Part shown: piece by piece, positions 45,442 through 56,819 of the stretch
How positions within the stretch are numbered: position 1 is the first letter of the stretch
How the letters are laid out: each line of letters opens with the position of its first letter
NCBI GenBank assembly: GCA_033398695.1
Contig: CM065805.1
Coordinates: forward strand, 164,773,787 to 164,837,786
Reading direction: 5' to 3'
DNA from: Orobanche coerulescens
Lineage: Eukaryota; Streptophyta; Magnoliopsida; Lamiales; Orobanchaceae
Length of the DNA stretch: 64,000 nt
Position numbers and translations under genes: made by a program
Notes under the pieces: generated by a model
Databases searched by the model: none
Seen by the model: the letters and a program-made list of their open reading frames with translations, nothing else
What the model was told of the DNA's origin: nothing

Positions 45442-47113
45442 GGTATGTTGAGAGGAGGTCGTGGACGCGGACGCGATCGTGGAAATGCGAGACAAGAAGA
45501 GTCGGTATCTACCCCGGAGATAACCGCTAGTCAAACGGATTCCCATTAGGGGACAACGAGGATCGGCAAATAATAATGCGAGATCCTAACGTGCGGGAGT
45601 GCTTCGCAGTGGTTGCCCAGATAAACCAATTTGCTCGGGTTGTGGATCGCATGCGAGGCAATGATGGGACGGCAACATAACGTGGAAAACCGGGAGATAA
45701 ATGGCTTCGTAGTGATCAAATTGCATCCTCCGAAATTTGATGGTTCGACCGAGACGCTTTCTTGGGATCACTTTGAAGGAATTAGAGAAGATTTTGCGGG
45801 GATTAATTGTCCCAACGATAGGAAGGTTCCGGTCGCCAAGGTATCTTCGACAGGAGGCTTTCGGCGGTGGGAGGCCATTCGGCCAGGAGGAGCATAATGT
45901 TGGCCCAGACGAGAATTCAAACCGATGATGGAGGCGCAGATTGTCCTCGCCCGATTAGAGAGGCCCGAGTTCGGGAGTTTTTCTCACCGCAAAATTCGAA
46001 GCAATCGTGACGGACGTGATTAAGACTTTTAATCACCCGGTGACTTATGTGCGCCACAGTCGGGACCGAGGCGGAAAGGATTTTCATTTTGACATTCGAA
46101 TGAAGCGGAAATTCAGCAATACATGTCCGGATTTGATTGTACCACCTTGAGGCGATGTCGTGACAAGGCGTTGGCCTATGATATGAAGGAAGCGGCGAGA
46201 GAAATTGACGGAAGCAAAGAAACAGAAGGTGTCTGGCAACTTCACGGAGAATAAGAATAGCGGGCCCCGCCGGGGTCAGTCCTCTTTTCACTCATCCAGG
46301 AGACCTCCGCATCCTTCTCGAGGAGGAAAGAAGTTCCGAGCAGCACCAACTGTTTCAGACGCAGGGAAGAAGTGTTACAACTGTGGAAAAGCGGGACATG
46401 TTCGACGTGATTGTTTCGCGCCTGCTGTGACCTGTTTCGAGTGTGGACAGGAAGGACATCGCGCAACGTTTTGTGAGAATGCGACCCGATCTCTTGGTAC
46501 TCGCACTCCAGCTCCAGTTCCGAAAGAGACGAGTGTGAACCAGACTCAACAGAGTGGATTTCAGCAGCAGAACATTGGGAAAAGAGAGGCATCCAGTGCT
46601 GGGTCCGTTCCTCTGTGTATTTACGAGATGAAGAAGGATGATCAGAACACAGCTGTTGCATCAGGTACAATTCAGATCCTTTTGCAACCAGTTAGTGTTT
46701 TATTCGATTCCGGAGCTACACATTCTTTTGTATCATTGAACTGTGTTAATCGTTTAAAAATCTCGTGCTTGTATGATTGTGAACCTTATGTTGTGGGATT
46801 ACCTAGCGGAGAGAAAATTGTGGGAACCCTAGAAGCTAGGGACTTTCCAGTACCTATAGGAGGGAGAGATTGGCCATCGAACCTTATTGTGGTTGACATT
46901 TACGGTGACGATTTAATTCTCGGAGACGATTGGCTCAACCGTTATGGAGCTATTCTGAATTACAGAGAGAGAGTCATTTCCATTATTGCTGATGACGGGT
47001 CTGAACACTTATTCCGAGGATGGAGACCAGGAAGCTCGGGAAAATTGATCAAGGCAATGAAAGCCGTGAAATTATCAAACAGGGATGTCGGGGACTGCAG
47101 TGCTATGCCATGA
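45442..47113 (+). pseudogene. Gag and protease of the innermost element, frameshifted
   Basis: A start at 45442 opens with a Gly/Arg-rich stretch, the usual Tekay-type Gag N-terminus, but soon hits a stop; Gag capsid pieces continue in several frames to about 46200. From 46205 the frame is open for 302 codons. Two CCHC zinc knuckles lie at residues 57-70 (CYNCGKAGH...C) and 77-90 (CFECGQEGH...C), and an aspartic protease follows with the active-site DSGAT at residues 168-172 and a downstream ILGDDWL. Protease normally cleaves the Gag-Pol polyprotein inside the virus-like particle. Confidence 0.85.
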
Positions 47114-48110
47114 AGAAAGAGGAAGGAGTAGAGCTCTCATCTATTTCATTGTGAATGAGTTCTCGAGATGTTTTCTGACGAACTACCCGGATTACCTCCG
47201 CAGAGAAGTGGAATTCACTATCGAATTAGAGCACAGGCGGCTCCTATTTCCAGAGCACCATACCGCATGGCGCCAACCGAGATGTATGAACTCAAGAAAC
47301 AACTACGGGAATTGTTGCGAAGGGTTATATTCAACAGCGTTTCTCCTTAGGAGCGCCCGTTCTCTTTGTCCTAAGAAAGACGGATCCCTCCCGTGTGTAT
47401 CGATTACGGGGAGCTCAACAAGATGACAATCAAGAATAAGTATCCTATACCTCGGATCGGCGACTTGTTTGATCAAGCGCAAGGGGCAAGGATATTCTCG
47501 AGGATTGACTTGCGATCGAGATACCACCATGAGAATTAAGGAATCGGATATACCAAAATCGCTTTGAGATCCGGTATGGGCATTATGAATTTGTAGTAAT
47601 GCCATTTGGACTTACCAATGCTCTGCGGTATTCATGCAATTGATGAATCGGGTTTTCTTGGAGTACTTGGATAAATTTGTGGTCGTTTTCATTGGACGAC
47701 ATCTTGATATATTCGAGGGGCAGAGGAACATCTTGAACATTTACGTGTGGTTTTGAGCATCTTGAGAAAGGAACAATTTGTATGCTAAGCTTTCTAAATG
47801 TGAGTTACGGCTTGAGGAAGTAACTTTCCTTGGGTATGTGATATCACCGACGGAGTTCGGGTGGACAGAAGAAAGTCGGCGATCTTGGAATGGGAAGTTC
47901 TAGCAACGTGAAAGAAGTCCGAAGCTTCTTAGGACTTGCCGGATATTATCGCCGCTTTGTAGAGGATTTTCCAAAATTGCTCGTCCGCTCACTCATTTAT
48001 TCTGAGAAAACTCAAAAGTTCACGTGGAATGAGAAGTGCAGCTGGTTTTGTGAACTTAAGAGGAGACTGACGGCACCTATATTAGCACCGCCAGAGGAAC
48101 TGATGGATTC
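47114..48110 (+). pseudogene. Reverse transcriptase of the innermost element, heavily frameshifted
   Basis: Collinear RT landmarks appear in alternating frames: DELPGLPP and APYRMAPTEM (about 47175-47285), then pieces matching [15 protein letters not shown], the MPFGLTNA region (about 47600), the FIDDILIYS active-site region with an extra base (about 47685), and [18 protein letters not shown] (about 47905). At least six indels separate them. Comparison with the element at 42338 shows the same domain order and spacing. Confidence 0.8.
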
Positions 48111-48760
48111 ATGGTATACAGCGACGCTTCAAATCAGGGTTTGGGTTGTGTGTTGATGCAGAAGGATAAAGTGATTGCTTATGCTTCTCGACAATTGAAA
48201 CCGTACGAAGTTAATTACCCGACTCATGATCTGGAGCTAGCAGCTGTGGTCTTTGCCTTGAAAATTTGGCGACATTATTTGTACGACACTCATTGTCAGA
48301 TCTTCTGAGACAATAAGAGCCTCAAGTACATTTTCGATGTAAAGAATTAAACATGAGGCAGAGAAGGTGGCTAGAATTGATCAAGGATTACGACTTGGAG
48401 ATTCTCTATCATCCGGGAAAAGCAAATGTAGTAGCCGATGCTTTGAGCCGTAAACCTGTTTCCCTTCGAGTGTTGGAAGCACTTACGTCCCAAACCAGTA
48501 TTCAACGACAACTGATCCGCGAAGGGATTGAAGTATGGGCACCAGGAATCTAAGGGCAACTTTATGTGATGGAACTGACTTCATCACTAGTCGAGGAGAT
48601 CAAGTCTAAACAATTGAACGATTCTTTAATCCTTCGATTATGCGACGAAGTAAAGAAAGGAAAAGCCCCAGGATTCGTGATACAAGATGATGGAGTTACG
48701 AGATTTGAGTCGACTTTGCGTTCCCGATGATGATGATTTGAGAAGGACTATTACGAAGGA
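48111..48760 (+). pseudogene. RNase H and spacer of the innermost element
   Basis: [15 protein letters not shown] near the start holds the first catalytic Asp of Ty3-type RNase [21 protein letters not shown] follows, with the Glu. A stop at 48306 interrupts the segment that normally continues into TDHKSL. The frame resumes at 48353 with [14 protein letters not shown] and [15 protein letters not shown], the conserved RNase H end, before the integrase. Confidence 0.85.
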
Positions 48761-49991
48761 AGCTCACAGCGCCCTATTCTATTCACCAGGCGTGATAAGA
48801 TGTATAAGGATTTAAAGCAAAACTTTTGGTGGGGAATATGAAGAAGGACGTAGCAGTACGTTTGAAGTGTTTGACTTGTCAAGGAGTTAAGATTGAGCAT
48901 CGGCGACTGCCGGATGTTAAAGCCGCTTCCGATCCCGGAATGGAAGTGGGAGGACATTTCGATGGATTTCATCACCAGTATGCCAAGGACTAGAACGGGA
49001 ATGAACATGATTTGGGTTGTAGTTGATCGACTAACCAAGTCGGCTCATTTCCTAGGGATTAAAGATACATGGGGACCGAGAGATTGGCGAGTATTTATTG
49101 CGGAGATAGTCGGATTGCATGGGACGCCGAAGACCATTGTTTCGGTCGAGATGGTCGTTTCGTGTCGCACTTACGGAGGGCGGTGCACGGGGCTTTGGGG
49201 ACCGAGCTAAACTTTAGCATGACTTATCATCCCCAAGCGGACAGTCGATCGAAAGGACTATTCAGATAGAAGACATGCTTAGAGCCTGTGCCTTGGATTG
49301 GTCAACTGATTGGGAAGTTCATTTACCATTAGTTGAATTCACCTACAATAATAGTTGGCATGCTTCAATTAAGATGGCACCATTTGAAGCTTTGTATGGG
49401 AGAAGATGCCGATCACCCCTGTGTTGGGATGATTCTTCGGATTTGATCGGGACGGAACCGGAATTGATTATTCAGACTCAAGAGAAGATAGCTTTGATTC
49501 GGGAAAAGGCTTGGCGCCCAGTCGGCCAATCTTATGCAGACATACGTCGTCACCCTCTAGAGTTCGACGTTGGTGACCATGTACTATTGAAGGTGTCTCC
49601 TACACGAGGGATTTTCCGCTTTGGGAGAAGAGGCAAGCTTAGTCCGAGATATATCGGACCATTCGAGATCCTCGAGAGAATTGGGGATTTAGCGTACAGG
49701 TTGGCCTTACCGCCATCACTGAGTCACGTTCACAATGTGTTTCACGTATCCCAACTGCGGAAGTATGTGCCGGACCCCAGTCACGTCATTGATTTCGATG
49801 AGATCGAGATAGCTAATGATGGCACCTTCGAAGAGAGACCAATCAAGATACTTGAGAACCGGATCAAACAATTGAGGAATAAACCAATACACTTGGTTAA
49901 AGTACAATGGTCACGACATGGAGTCGAAGAGGCCACTTGGGAAACGGAAGACGGTATGAAGGCTAGATATCCGGAGTTGTTTTCATCTTAA
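48761..49991 (+). pseudogene. Integrase with C-terminal chromodomain of the innermost element
   Basis: The zinc-binding N-terminal part (about 48770-48890) is eroded. The core has [13 protein letters not shown] with the first catalytic Asp (about 48955) and VDRLTKSAHF; the region of the second Asp (about 49137) is frameshifted. From 49275 the frame is open for 238 codons: LVEFTYNNSWHASIKMAPFEALYGRRCRSP, a GPF motif (IGPFEILERIG), and a C-terminal chromodomain with VQWSRHGVEEATWE. The chromodomain is the hallmark of chromoviruses and is thought to guide integration to heterochromatin. The stop codon overlaps the hairpin at 49990. Confidence 0.9.
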
Positions 49992-50026
49992 GTTTCGGGA
50001 CGAAACTTCTTTTTAGGGAGGAAGGA
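49990..50026 (+). promoter_or_regulatory. Pre-PPT hairpin and polypurine tract of the innermost element
   Basis: AAGTTTCGGGACGAAACTT (49990-50008) has an 8-bp perfect stem with a GGA loop and begins on the second base of the pol stop codon. The purine-rich GGGAGGAAGGA follows and abuts the LTR TG at 50027, so it should prime plus-strand synthesis. Confidence 0.85.
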
Positions 50027-52369
50027 TGTAATACCCGAGATTTCTGTTATGTAATTGGAACTTGTGATATTGTAATGATTGTACTATTGTCTGAGTACTA
50101 TTTTCCGTATTTCATAATCCGATGTTATCGAGCGTATGATTTCATGTTTGTGATTTGAAGATTGTAATTCTGCGCATGTAGCGCACGCTACCATCTATGT
50201 ATAGCGTGTGCTAACGTGGATTCATAGCGCACGCTACTGAGGGTCATTAGCGCACGCTATGCGTGGTCAAATTGATTGAGACGTGCGGTAGGTGAGATCT
50301 GGCCGGGGGACCCTTGTCGGATCGTGTCGAATGAACCTGGACGGCTTTCGGGAAAAGCCAAGTCAACGCCTTAGCGCACGCTACAGGCATGTGAATAGCG
50401 CACGCTAGGTGCTGACTTCAGTTAAGTCAGAGAGCCGTTAGCGCACGCTACGAACAGGGATTAGCGCGCGCTAATGGCCATTTATTATAAATAGGACAAC
50501 ATCCTATTCGTGATTTCAGTTCTTTCTCCTCCCATAAACCGAACTCTTACACTTAGAACATAACTCCCTTCGTCCTAAACACTTCATATCAACCTCCTAG
50601 TTCGAGATTGAAGATCGTATATCATTGGAGATTGGTGTTCAAGCCTTCGGTGTTGGATTGCTTCATTTTCCTCCGTGTTCTTCACTATTTTGAGGTAGGT
50701 GATTCTTCACTGATGTTAGTAATGTTCCTAAGGAAGTTTGAATCATGTTTTGGTAGCAAGTATTTCGTTTATAATCGGTCATCACATGTTAGAAGGATAC
50801 TTTTGACGTATCGGCACTATATATCGTATGACCCTTTGAACCATCTTATTATAAGGACTCCTAAGCATGTTCAAATCGAGTTATGATCAGTAACCGGATA
50901 TTTACCCAGTTGATACGTTTTACACGATGGAATCATGTGTTTTGGAACGTAGAATAAATGGAACTTAGATTATTTCTTGGAGATCTTAGATGAATTATGA
51001 TGTTGAGTTGACTATCCGTATATTCGTATTTCATAACCAAAACTTCCACAAACCTTATTAGTATGATATGCCCGAGGATAACTTGTATTATCATGGTAGA
51101 ATTCATGAGTTCTTCACCATTCAACCCAGTTTTCGGTTTGCAGCATTCTGCCATGCAAGATTAGCGCACGCTAACATGTGTGAGCTAACGTGCGCTATCG
51201 AGGTCCAGTTAACGCATAATACGTACGTAGCGTGCGTTATATATCGGCCGGTGCAAACTGTCAGTTCGTAACTAGCGCACGCTAGTCTTACCCGATAGCG
51301 TACGCTAACAGGCCTGCTTAGCGCACGTTACGTAGAGTATGTAGCGCACGCTAAGCGGATCGAACAGTTGCTTATTTTGAGCTTTTCGGCCGTAGACCAA
51401 ATTGTTAGGCCATCGTTCGACTTGAGATGATTTGTATATCGTTCCTTTTGTTAAGGTTCGAGCGGTTACGTTGATCGAAGGAGGCGGCCTTCGAGTGTGT
51501 TGAGATCATCGAAGTATTTCGTCTTGCCATTTTCGAGGCAAGTATCATATGTCGAGTTCGATTTATATTGAATCTTTGATCATGCTTGTGGTTTTGTTCA
51601 TATTGTTGAATATGAGATGTATTTCGAAAATTCTCATGATATTGGTTGATTATTTGTTCGTATTGATGAACATATTGAAATGCATATGTGTATGCATAGT
51701 TGATTGATTTATGGTATAAATGATCAGGGGATCATGAGGATCTATCTTGAGGCGCTGGATCGAATGTCCACCATGCGTTGGTCCGACGGGATCATCATGG
51801 GGATCTATCCGAGGGCGTTGGATCGCTGGACGGGTTTTCCACCATGCGTTGGTCCGACGGGATCATCATGGGGATCTATACCAAGGGCGGTGGATCGCTG
51901 GATTACCCTGTACTGTGTTGATGGAATCGTGAGGATTCGCATCGTTGGATTCCAGCGGAAGTGCTTTGCATGTTTTATGATGCATTGATGATTTATTGTA
52001 TTATGATACTTGTACTAGCATCGTTTTGCTAACCCCTTCGGGGTGGACATTGTTTTGATGTTCGTAGCCGAGGAGCGGGAGGCAACCACACGATCGGCGG
52101 GACGATGAAATGGCTCAGTGATGTGATTGATGTTATTGTTGTTGAGAGTTGTCTTCTTGTTTCGTTTAGTACTCGAGTACGTCTGTTTTAATAATGTCCT
52201 TTCGATATGGTTGTATAAATTAACTCTTTGATCGGTTGAATCAAATATGTCTTTAAACTTCAGTTGTACGATTGGTTTATATTTACACTCTTTTTAAAAT
52301 TAGCCTTGTAAATCCTTACCTAAAGGGTTTACGGCGCTGTAATTATTCCGAATATCTCGGGGTGTTACA
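50027..52369 (+). mobile_element. 3' LTR (2343 bp) of the innermost element
   Basis: Near-identical to 42855-45201. Many of the visible differences are small indels or rearrangements at CAG/CTG-like trinucleotides, for example TACAGGCATG here against TACGAGCATG in the 5' LTR. Confidence 0.93.
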
Positions 52370-52374
52370 CATCA

Positions 52375-53905
52375 GCAGTACTGAACTGCTGTGTAGGTAG
52401 CGCACGCTACTCCTGTTACCTTGCGTGCGCTACCGATAAGCATTTAGCGTACGCTAACCCCCTATTGTTAGCGTACGCTAACGAATGGTGGCAGTAGCCA
52501 CTGGACCTGTCACGGCCCCGTTAGCGCGGGCTACATATGACGATTAGCGTGCGCTAACTCCACTGAGTATATAAGCCAGCGGACAGTTTCAGAACAACAT
52601 TTTTATTCTTTTCTCTCCGTTTCTTCGACATGTGACCTCAGAGGCGATTTCCACCGGTTCTATTCGGAGTTCTCTTCAAATTCCATCACGGTAGAATCGA
52701 GCCATCATATCATAATCAGCATAATCACCCTTCATCAGTCGAATTAAAGGTAATTCCTCAGGAACCCTAATTTTGACGGATTTGGGGGATTTTCGGGATT
52801 CTAGGGTTTAGTTCTGAATTGTTCATCTATATTACGATATTCTTTACTGATTGTGATTAGTGAGTGATTCTTAAACCAACTTTCTTGTTTTTAATCCGCG
52901 AATTATCGATACGGGGAGATTTTGTGTAAACCCTCGCCCGTATCGATTGATCGTTCATTGCCGTATCATGTAATCGGGGTTATGGGTGTATTCCATTAGA
53001 GTATTGCTGTCCGTGAGGACTGAACTGTGTTGATCCTTCGTTTAGGAACCGTCATTTTCCACCCGGACCGTTCGTAGTTGTGTTTCACTTCCGTTTCTTC
53101 AAGAATGTCTCAAAGGCAAGTACTTTACATTTGTTTACATGTTCTAGTATTTGAATTATGGCTGTATCGTGGTTGTTGTGGATGGTTATGTGTATGTTCA
53201 CCTAGGGACGGTCCGACGGGGCCTCTAGAGATACGTATTGCCGTGAGTGTGCGTATCGCGAACTGTGGTTAGCCACCCAGGGATGTCCGACGGGGCTCTG
53301 CGGGGTACGGTGGACGTGAGTCTCGTACCAACGGTTAACTTTGAATTTTGATTTGTTGGAGATAATGTGTTTTGTGATTGTACATCATAAATATTCCGGA
53401 ATATAAAATGTTTTCTAAAATGACTTTTTGGCGCATATATTCATCTGATTAGAATGTAGTTCAAATGGATTGTACTTGCACTAGCAGTTGTCGCTAACCC
53501 CTTAAATGGGGGAAATACTTTTTGTATTTCAGGTATCGATCGTGGGGACAAACGAGCACTTGAGCCGTATGAGGATGAAGGGCAAGCGTGATACTGATCA
53601 GTGGTCATTTGTTGGTGTTCAGTTCAGTCTATTACTTTTGATGTCTTGTTTTGGGACCTTTGTGTTATAAAATTGGTTTAAGTACTCGAGTACTTCTTAT
53701 TTCAAAATTGTTAATGTTGTGTTCCTGTTTTGGGAAATGGATTGATGTCGGATTTTATTGTCGGATTGTAATCTTATTTGAATTATCGTATTATTGATGA
53801 TTGTTTGTCGTTGTCAAATGTCTTGTTGGTACGTTAGCCCGGTGGATTCCATAGTGTGGAGTCCACAGCGCTGTAATATGCCCTGAACGTCTTGGGGGTG
53901 TTACA
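52375..53905 (+). mobile_element. 5' LTR of the 42338 element, second part
   Basis: Resumes after the CATCA duplication. It contains a palindrome array (52398-52556), TATATAAG at 52567, two CCGACGGGG-bearing units (53206-53320), the CACTAGCAGTTGTCGCTAACCCC segment (53481) and the terminal GGGGTGTTACA. Collinear with 59380-60904. Confidence 0.92.
52398..52556. repeat. Array of TAGCGYACGCTA palindromes
   Basis: Six copies or so, mixing TAGCGCACGCTA, TAGCGTACGCTA and TAGCGTGCGCTA, with GGCAGTAGCCACTGGA inside. TATATAAG follows about 11 bp later. The 3' LTR copy is 59397-59555. Confidence 0.88.
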
Positions 53906-53910
53906 GAATA

Positions 53911-53922
53911 TGGTATCAGAGC
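53911..53922 (+). promoter_or_regulatory. Primer-binding site (initiator tRNA-Met)
   Basis: TGGTATCAGAGC, five bases after the LTR. A GTAAGT donor at 54025 and a TTCTTCAG acceptor ending at 54127 would define a 103-bp leader intron just before the Arg/Gly-rich Gag start, although the upstream ATG at 53997 does not join it in frame. Confidence 0.88.
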
Positions 53923-54200
53923 TTAGGTTTATGGATACCTAGGCTGTCGGTTATTTGGGTCTAGTTAAGTGTCGTTTTTGGGACAGTATCACTGCTATGC
54001 CATCATCTCAGTACGCCGGTGCTCGTAAGTTTTCCTAAATTAACTCATTTCATCGTTATGTTCTATTCCTGTCTTAGTATCTTGTTGCGTTTTGCGTTTG
54101 AATTGTACTTACCCGTTGCTTCTTCAGAATTCCTGCTGGTAGAGGACGCGGACGCGGTCGCGGACGCGGTAGGGGACGTGGCGCAGCCGGTGGGGCGGCC

Positions 54201-55706
54201 ATGTCCGATCACTCGGGAACTGATTCGGCGATGCCTTCTTTGTCTAACAGTGTTCCCCCTAGTTCCGGAGGTCAGCAGGACCAGTCTGCTAGCTCCGGTA
54301 ATGCACACGAGAATGTTGGAGTGGCCAACATTTTGCAACAAGTAGCGAACCAGATGACGCTACTGACTCAGGCCGTTCTAGTCGGCCAAGCTAATGCCAA
54401 CCCGGTTCCGCCTACTGGATCCGGCAATGATAAGCTACTTCAGGATGTGATTCGTATGCGTCCTCCGCAGTTTGATGGTGCTTCCGACCCTTCTGGTTGG
54501 GAGAATTGGCTATTCGAGATGGAGAAAGTATTTGAGGCTGCTAATTGTTCTGAGGAGAGGAAAGTACCCATTGCTCAATACTTCCTCGCCAATGAGGCAG
54601 CAACGTGGTGGCAAGCAGTGAAACCGCGTGACCAGACAGCTACGTGGGCAGAGTTTCGGGATCTGATGGAAGGCAGTGCATCCATGGCGGTGAAAGAGGG
54701 GAGGATCCGAGCCTTCTTTGAGGCTAAGCCCCAAGATGTCCCTATATCTCAAGCTATCAAAGACTACAATCAATAGCTGCATTATGTGAGAAACCAAGTC
54801 CGAGATGAGCTTGATAAGATCCGCCACTTTGATATGCGGATGAAACCGAGAGTGCACCACTACATGTCTGGTCTGGGGTGCACGACTTTGAAAGATTATC
54901 AGAATAAAGTGATGGCTTATGAGATGTCGTTTTCTGCGACAGAGACGGCAACTGAAGGAAAGAAGCAGAAGACCTCTGGTCAGTTTTCGGGAGGCAAGTC
55001 AGGAGGGTATCCGAAGGCTCAGTCTGGTTCGCGAGTCTTCGGGAGTCAGTCGCCATCAGTTGGTCGAGGAAACGGTTTTAGGTCCGCTCCTGCTGGTTCC
55101 GTTCGTGGTCCTACGTGCTTCAACTGTAGTCGTCTGGGCCACATGATGAGTGAGTGTGATAGGCCTCCGATTTAGTGTCTTGCTTGTGGTAGGATGGGTC
55201 ATCGTGCTAAGTTTTGTACGGATGCAGCTCGGGCTCCAGTTACTCAGATATCAGCCCCAGCTGCGGGAGAGCCGAGTGTGAATCAGGCACCGACAGTTTC
55301 TCAGCCGCAACAGAGTTTTGGTAGAGGTCGAGGTCGTGGTCAGCCTTCTAGAGGGGGAGCTTCTAGTGCGGGGTCTGTTCCTCCCCGAGTGTACGAGATG
55401 AGACGAGCAGGGAATCCTGACGCGACGGTGGCTCCAGGTACCGTCCACATTCTTGATCATCCTGTTTCCATATTGTTCGATTCTGGTGCTACGCATTCTT
55501 TTATATCTGTGGATTGTGTGCGTCGTCTGCATATTGATTGCTTGGTTGAGTGTGAACCATTTGTTGTTAAACTGCCTAGTGGGGATAGCATCGTGGGGGA
55601 TCGTGAGGTTAGAGATTTTCGAGTGAGTGTCGCGGGGAGGGTTTGGCCTTCTAATCTGATTGCGGTAGATATTCGAGATGAGGATTTGATTCTGGGTGAG
55701 GATTAG
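54201..55706 (+). pseudogene. Gag-protease of the 42338 element, three amber codons
   Basis: One continuous frame from ATG at 54201, preceded in frame by an Arg/Gly repeat encoded from 54130. The Gag capsid domain (Retrotrans_gag) covers about codons 75-190, with RPPQFDG and WLFEMEKVFEA and a WW pair. The frame holds only TAG stops, at 54774, 55173 and 55704. Zinc knuckles: CFNCSRLGHMMSEC (55116-55157) and CLACGRMGHRAKFC (from 55176). The aspartic protease has DSGATHSF at about 55479. All three stops are explained by single C-to-T or G-to-A changes, typical of deaminated methylcytosine. Without them this would be an intact Gag-protease. Confidence 0.88.
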
Positions 55707-55727
55707 CTGGACCGTCATGGGGCGATC

Positions 55728-56815
55728 ATGAATTGTAGAATGAGAAACGTTTCGATGTTAGCCTCCGACGGTACCGAGCATTCTTTTGTGGGGCGTAAAT
55801 GGAGTAGCCAGAGACTTCTGATCAGCGCCTTGAGGGCGGTGAGACTTTTTCGAGGAGGTTGCACGGGCTATTGGTGTTACGCTTTGAGATCGGAAGAAGG
55901 GGGAGTCGAGCTCTCGTCTATTCCGGTAGTATGTGAGTATCCTGACGTTTTTCCAGACGAGTTGCCGGGTTTGCCGCCGGACCGAGAGGTTGAGTTTACC
56001 GTCGATTTAGAGCCGGGGGCAGCCCCGATTTCTAAGACGCCATACCGTATGGCGCCTGTCGAGATGCTTGAGTTGAAGAAACAGTTGGGAGAGTTGCTAG
56101 ACATGGGATATATTCGACCAAGCGCTTCACCTTGGGGCGCACCGGTCCTGTTTGTGAAAAAGAAGGATGGGTCACTTCGTTTGTGTATCGACTACCGAGA
56201 GTTGAACAAAGTGACCATCAAAAACAAGTATCCGCTCCCGAGGATTGATGACTTGTTTGATCAGTTGCAAGGGGCAACCGTGTTTTCGAAGATTGATTTG
56301 AGATCGGGGTATTATCAGCTCCGAGTGAAGGATACCGATATTCCGAAGACAGCCTTTCGGACGAGATACGGTCACTACGAGTTTGTGGTTATGCCTTTTG
56401 GGCTAACCAACACACCAGCCGTGTTCATGCAGCTTATGAACAAAGTCTTTATCGAGACCTCGATAAGTGTGTAGTCGTTTTTATCGATGATATCCTGATT
56501 TACTCGAAGAGCGAGGAGGAGCACGCCCGTCATTTGCATATTGTGTTAGACATTTTGAGAACTCAGCATCTTTTTGCGAAGTTCTCAAAGTGCGAGTTTT
56601 GGTTACGGGAGGTTATGTTTCTCGGTCATGTGATCTCGGCTGAGGGTGTTCGTGTGGACCCACATAAGGTAGAGGCAGTGTTGGATTGGCGCCGCCCAAG
56701 AATGTGAAGGAGGTCCGCAGTTTTCTGGGATTAGCCGGGTATTACCGTAAATTCGTCGAGGGGTTCTCTAAGCTCGCTCGACCCGGCCCGGCTCGGTTAT
56801 TCTGAAGTCAGATAA
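55728..56815 (+). pseudogene. Reverse transcriptase of the 42338 element, frameshifted
   Basis: From 55728 the frame continues that of Gag-protease and is open to 56474. Landmarks: [25 protein letters not shown]-like [47 protein letters not shown] and [15 protein letters not shown] single-base loss near 56447 moves the frame; the next piece (56449-56707) has the catalytic FIDDILIYS and [16 protein letters not shown]. Further indels near 56700 and 56795 precede RNase H. The RT would copy genomic RNA into cDNA in the particle. Confidence 0.9.
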
Positions 56816-56819
56816 GTTT

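Larger units (their letters stand above)
42855..52369 (+). mobile_element. Chromodomain Ty3 (Tekay-like) gag-pol element, 9515 bp, innermost
   Basis: Flanked by perfect CATCA duplications (42850-42854 and 52370-52374). LTRs 42855-45201 (2347 bp) and 50027-52369 (2343 bp) are nearly identical. PBS TGGTATCGGAGC at 45207-45218; PPT (AGGGAGGAAGGA) ends at 50026. The interior encodes Gag, protease, RT, RNase H, integrase and chromodomain but with many frameshifts. It is the latest insertion in the nest. Confidence 0.95.
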
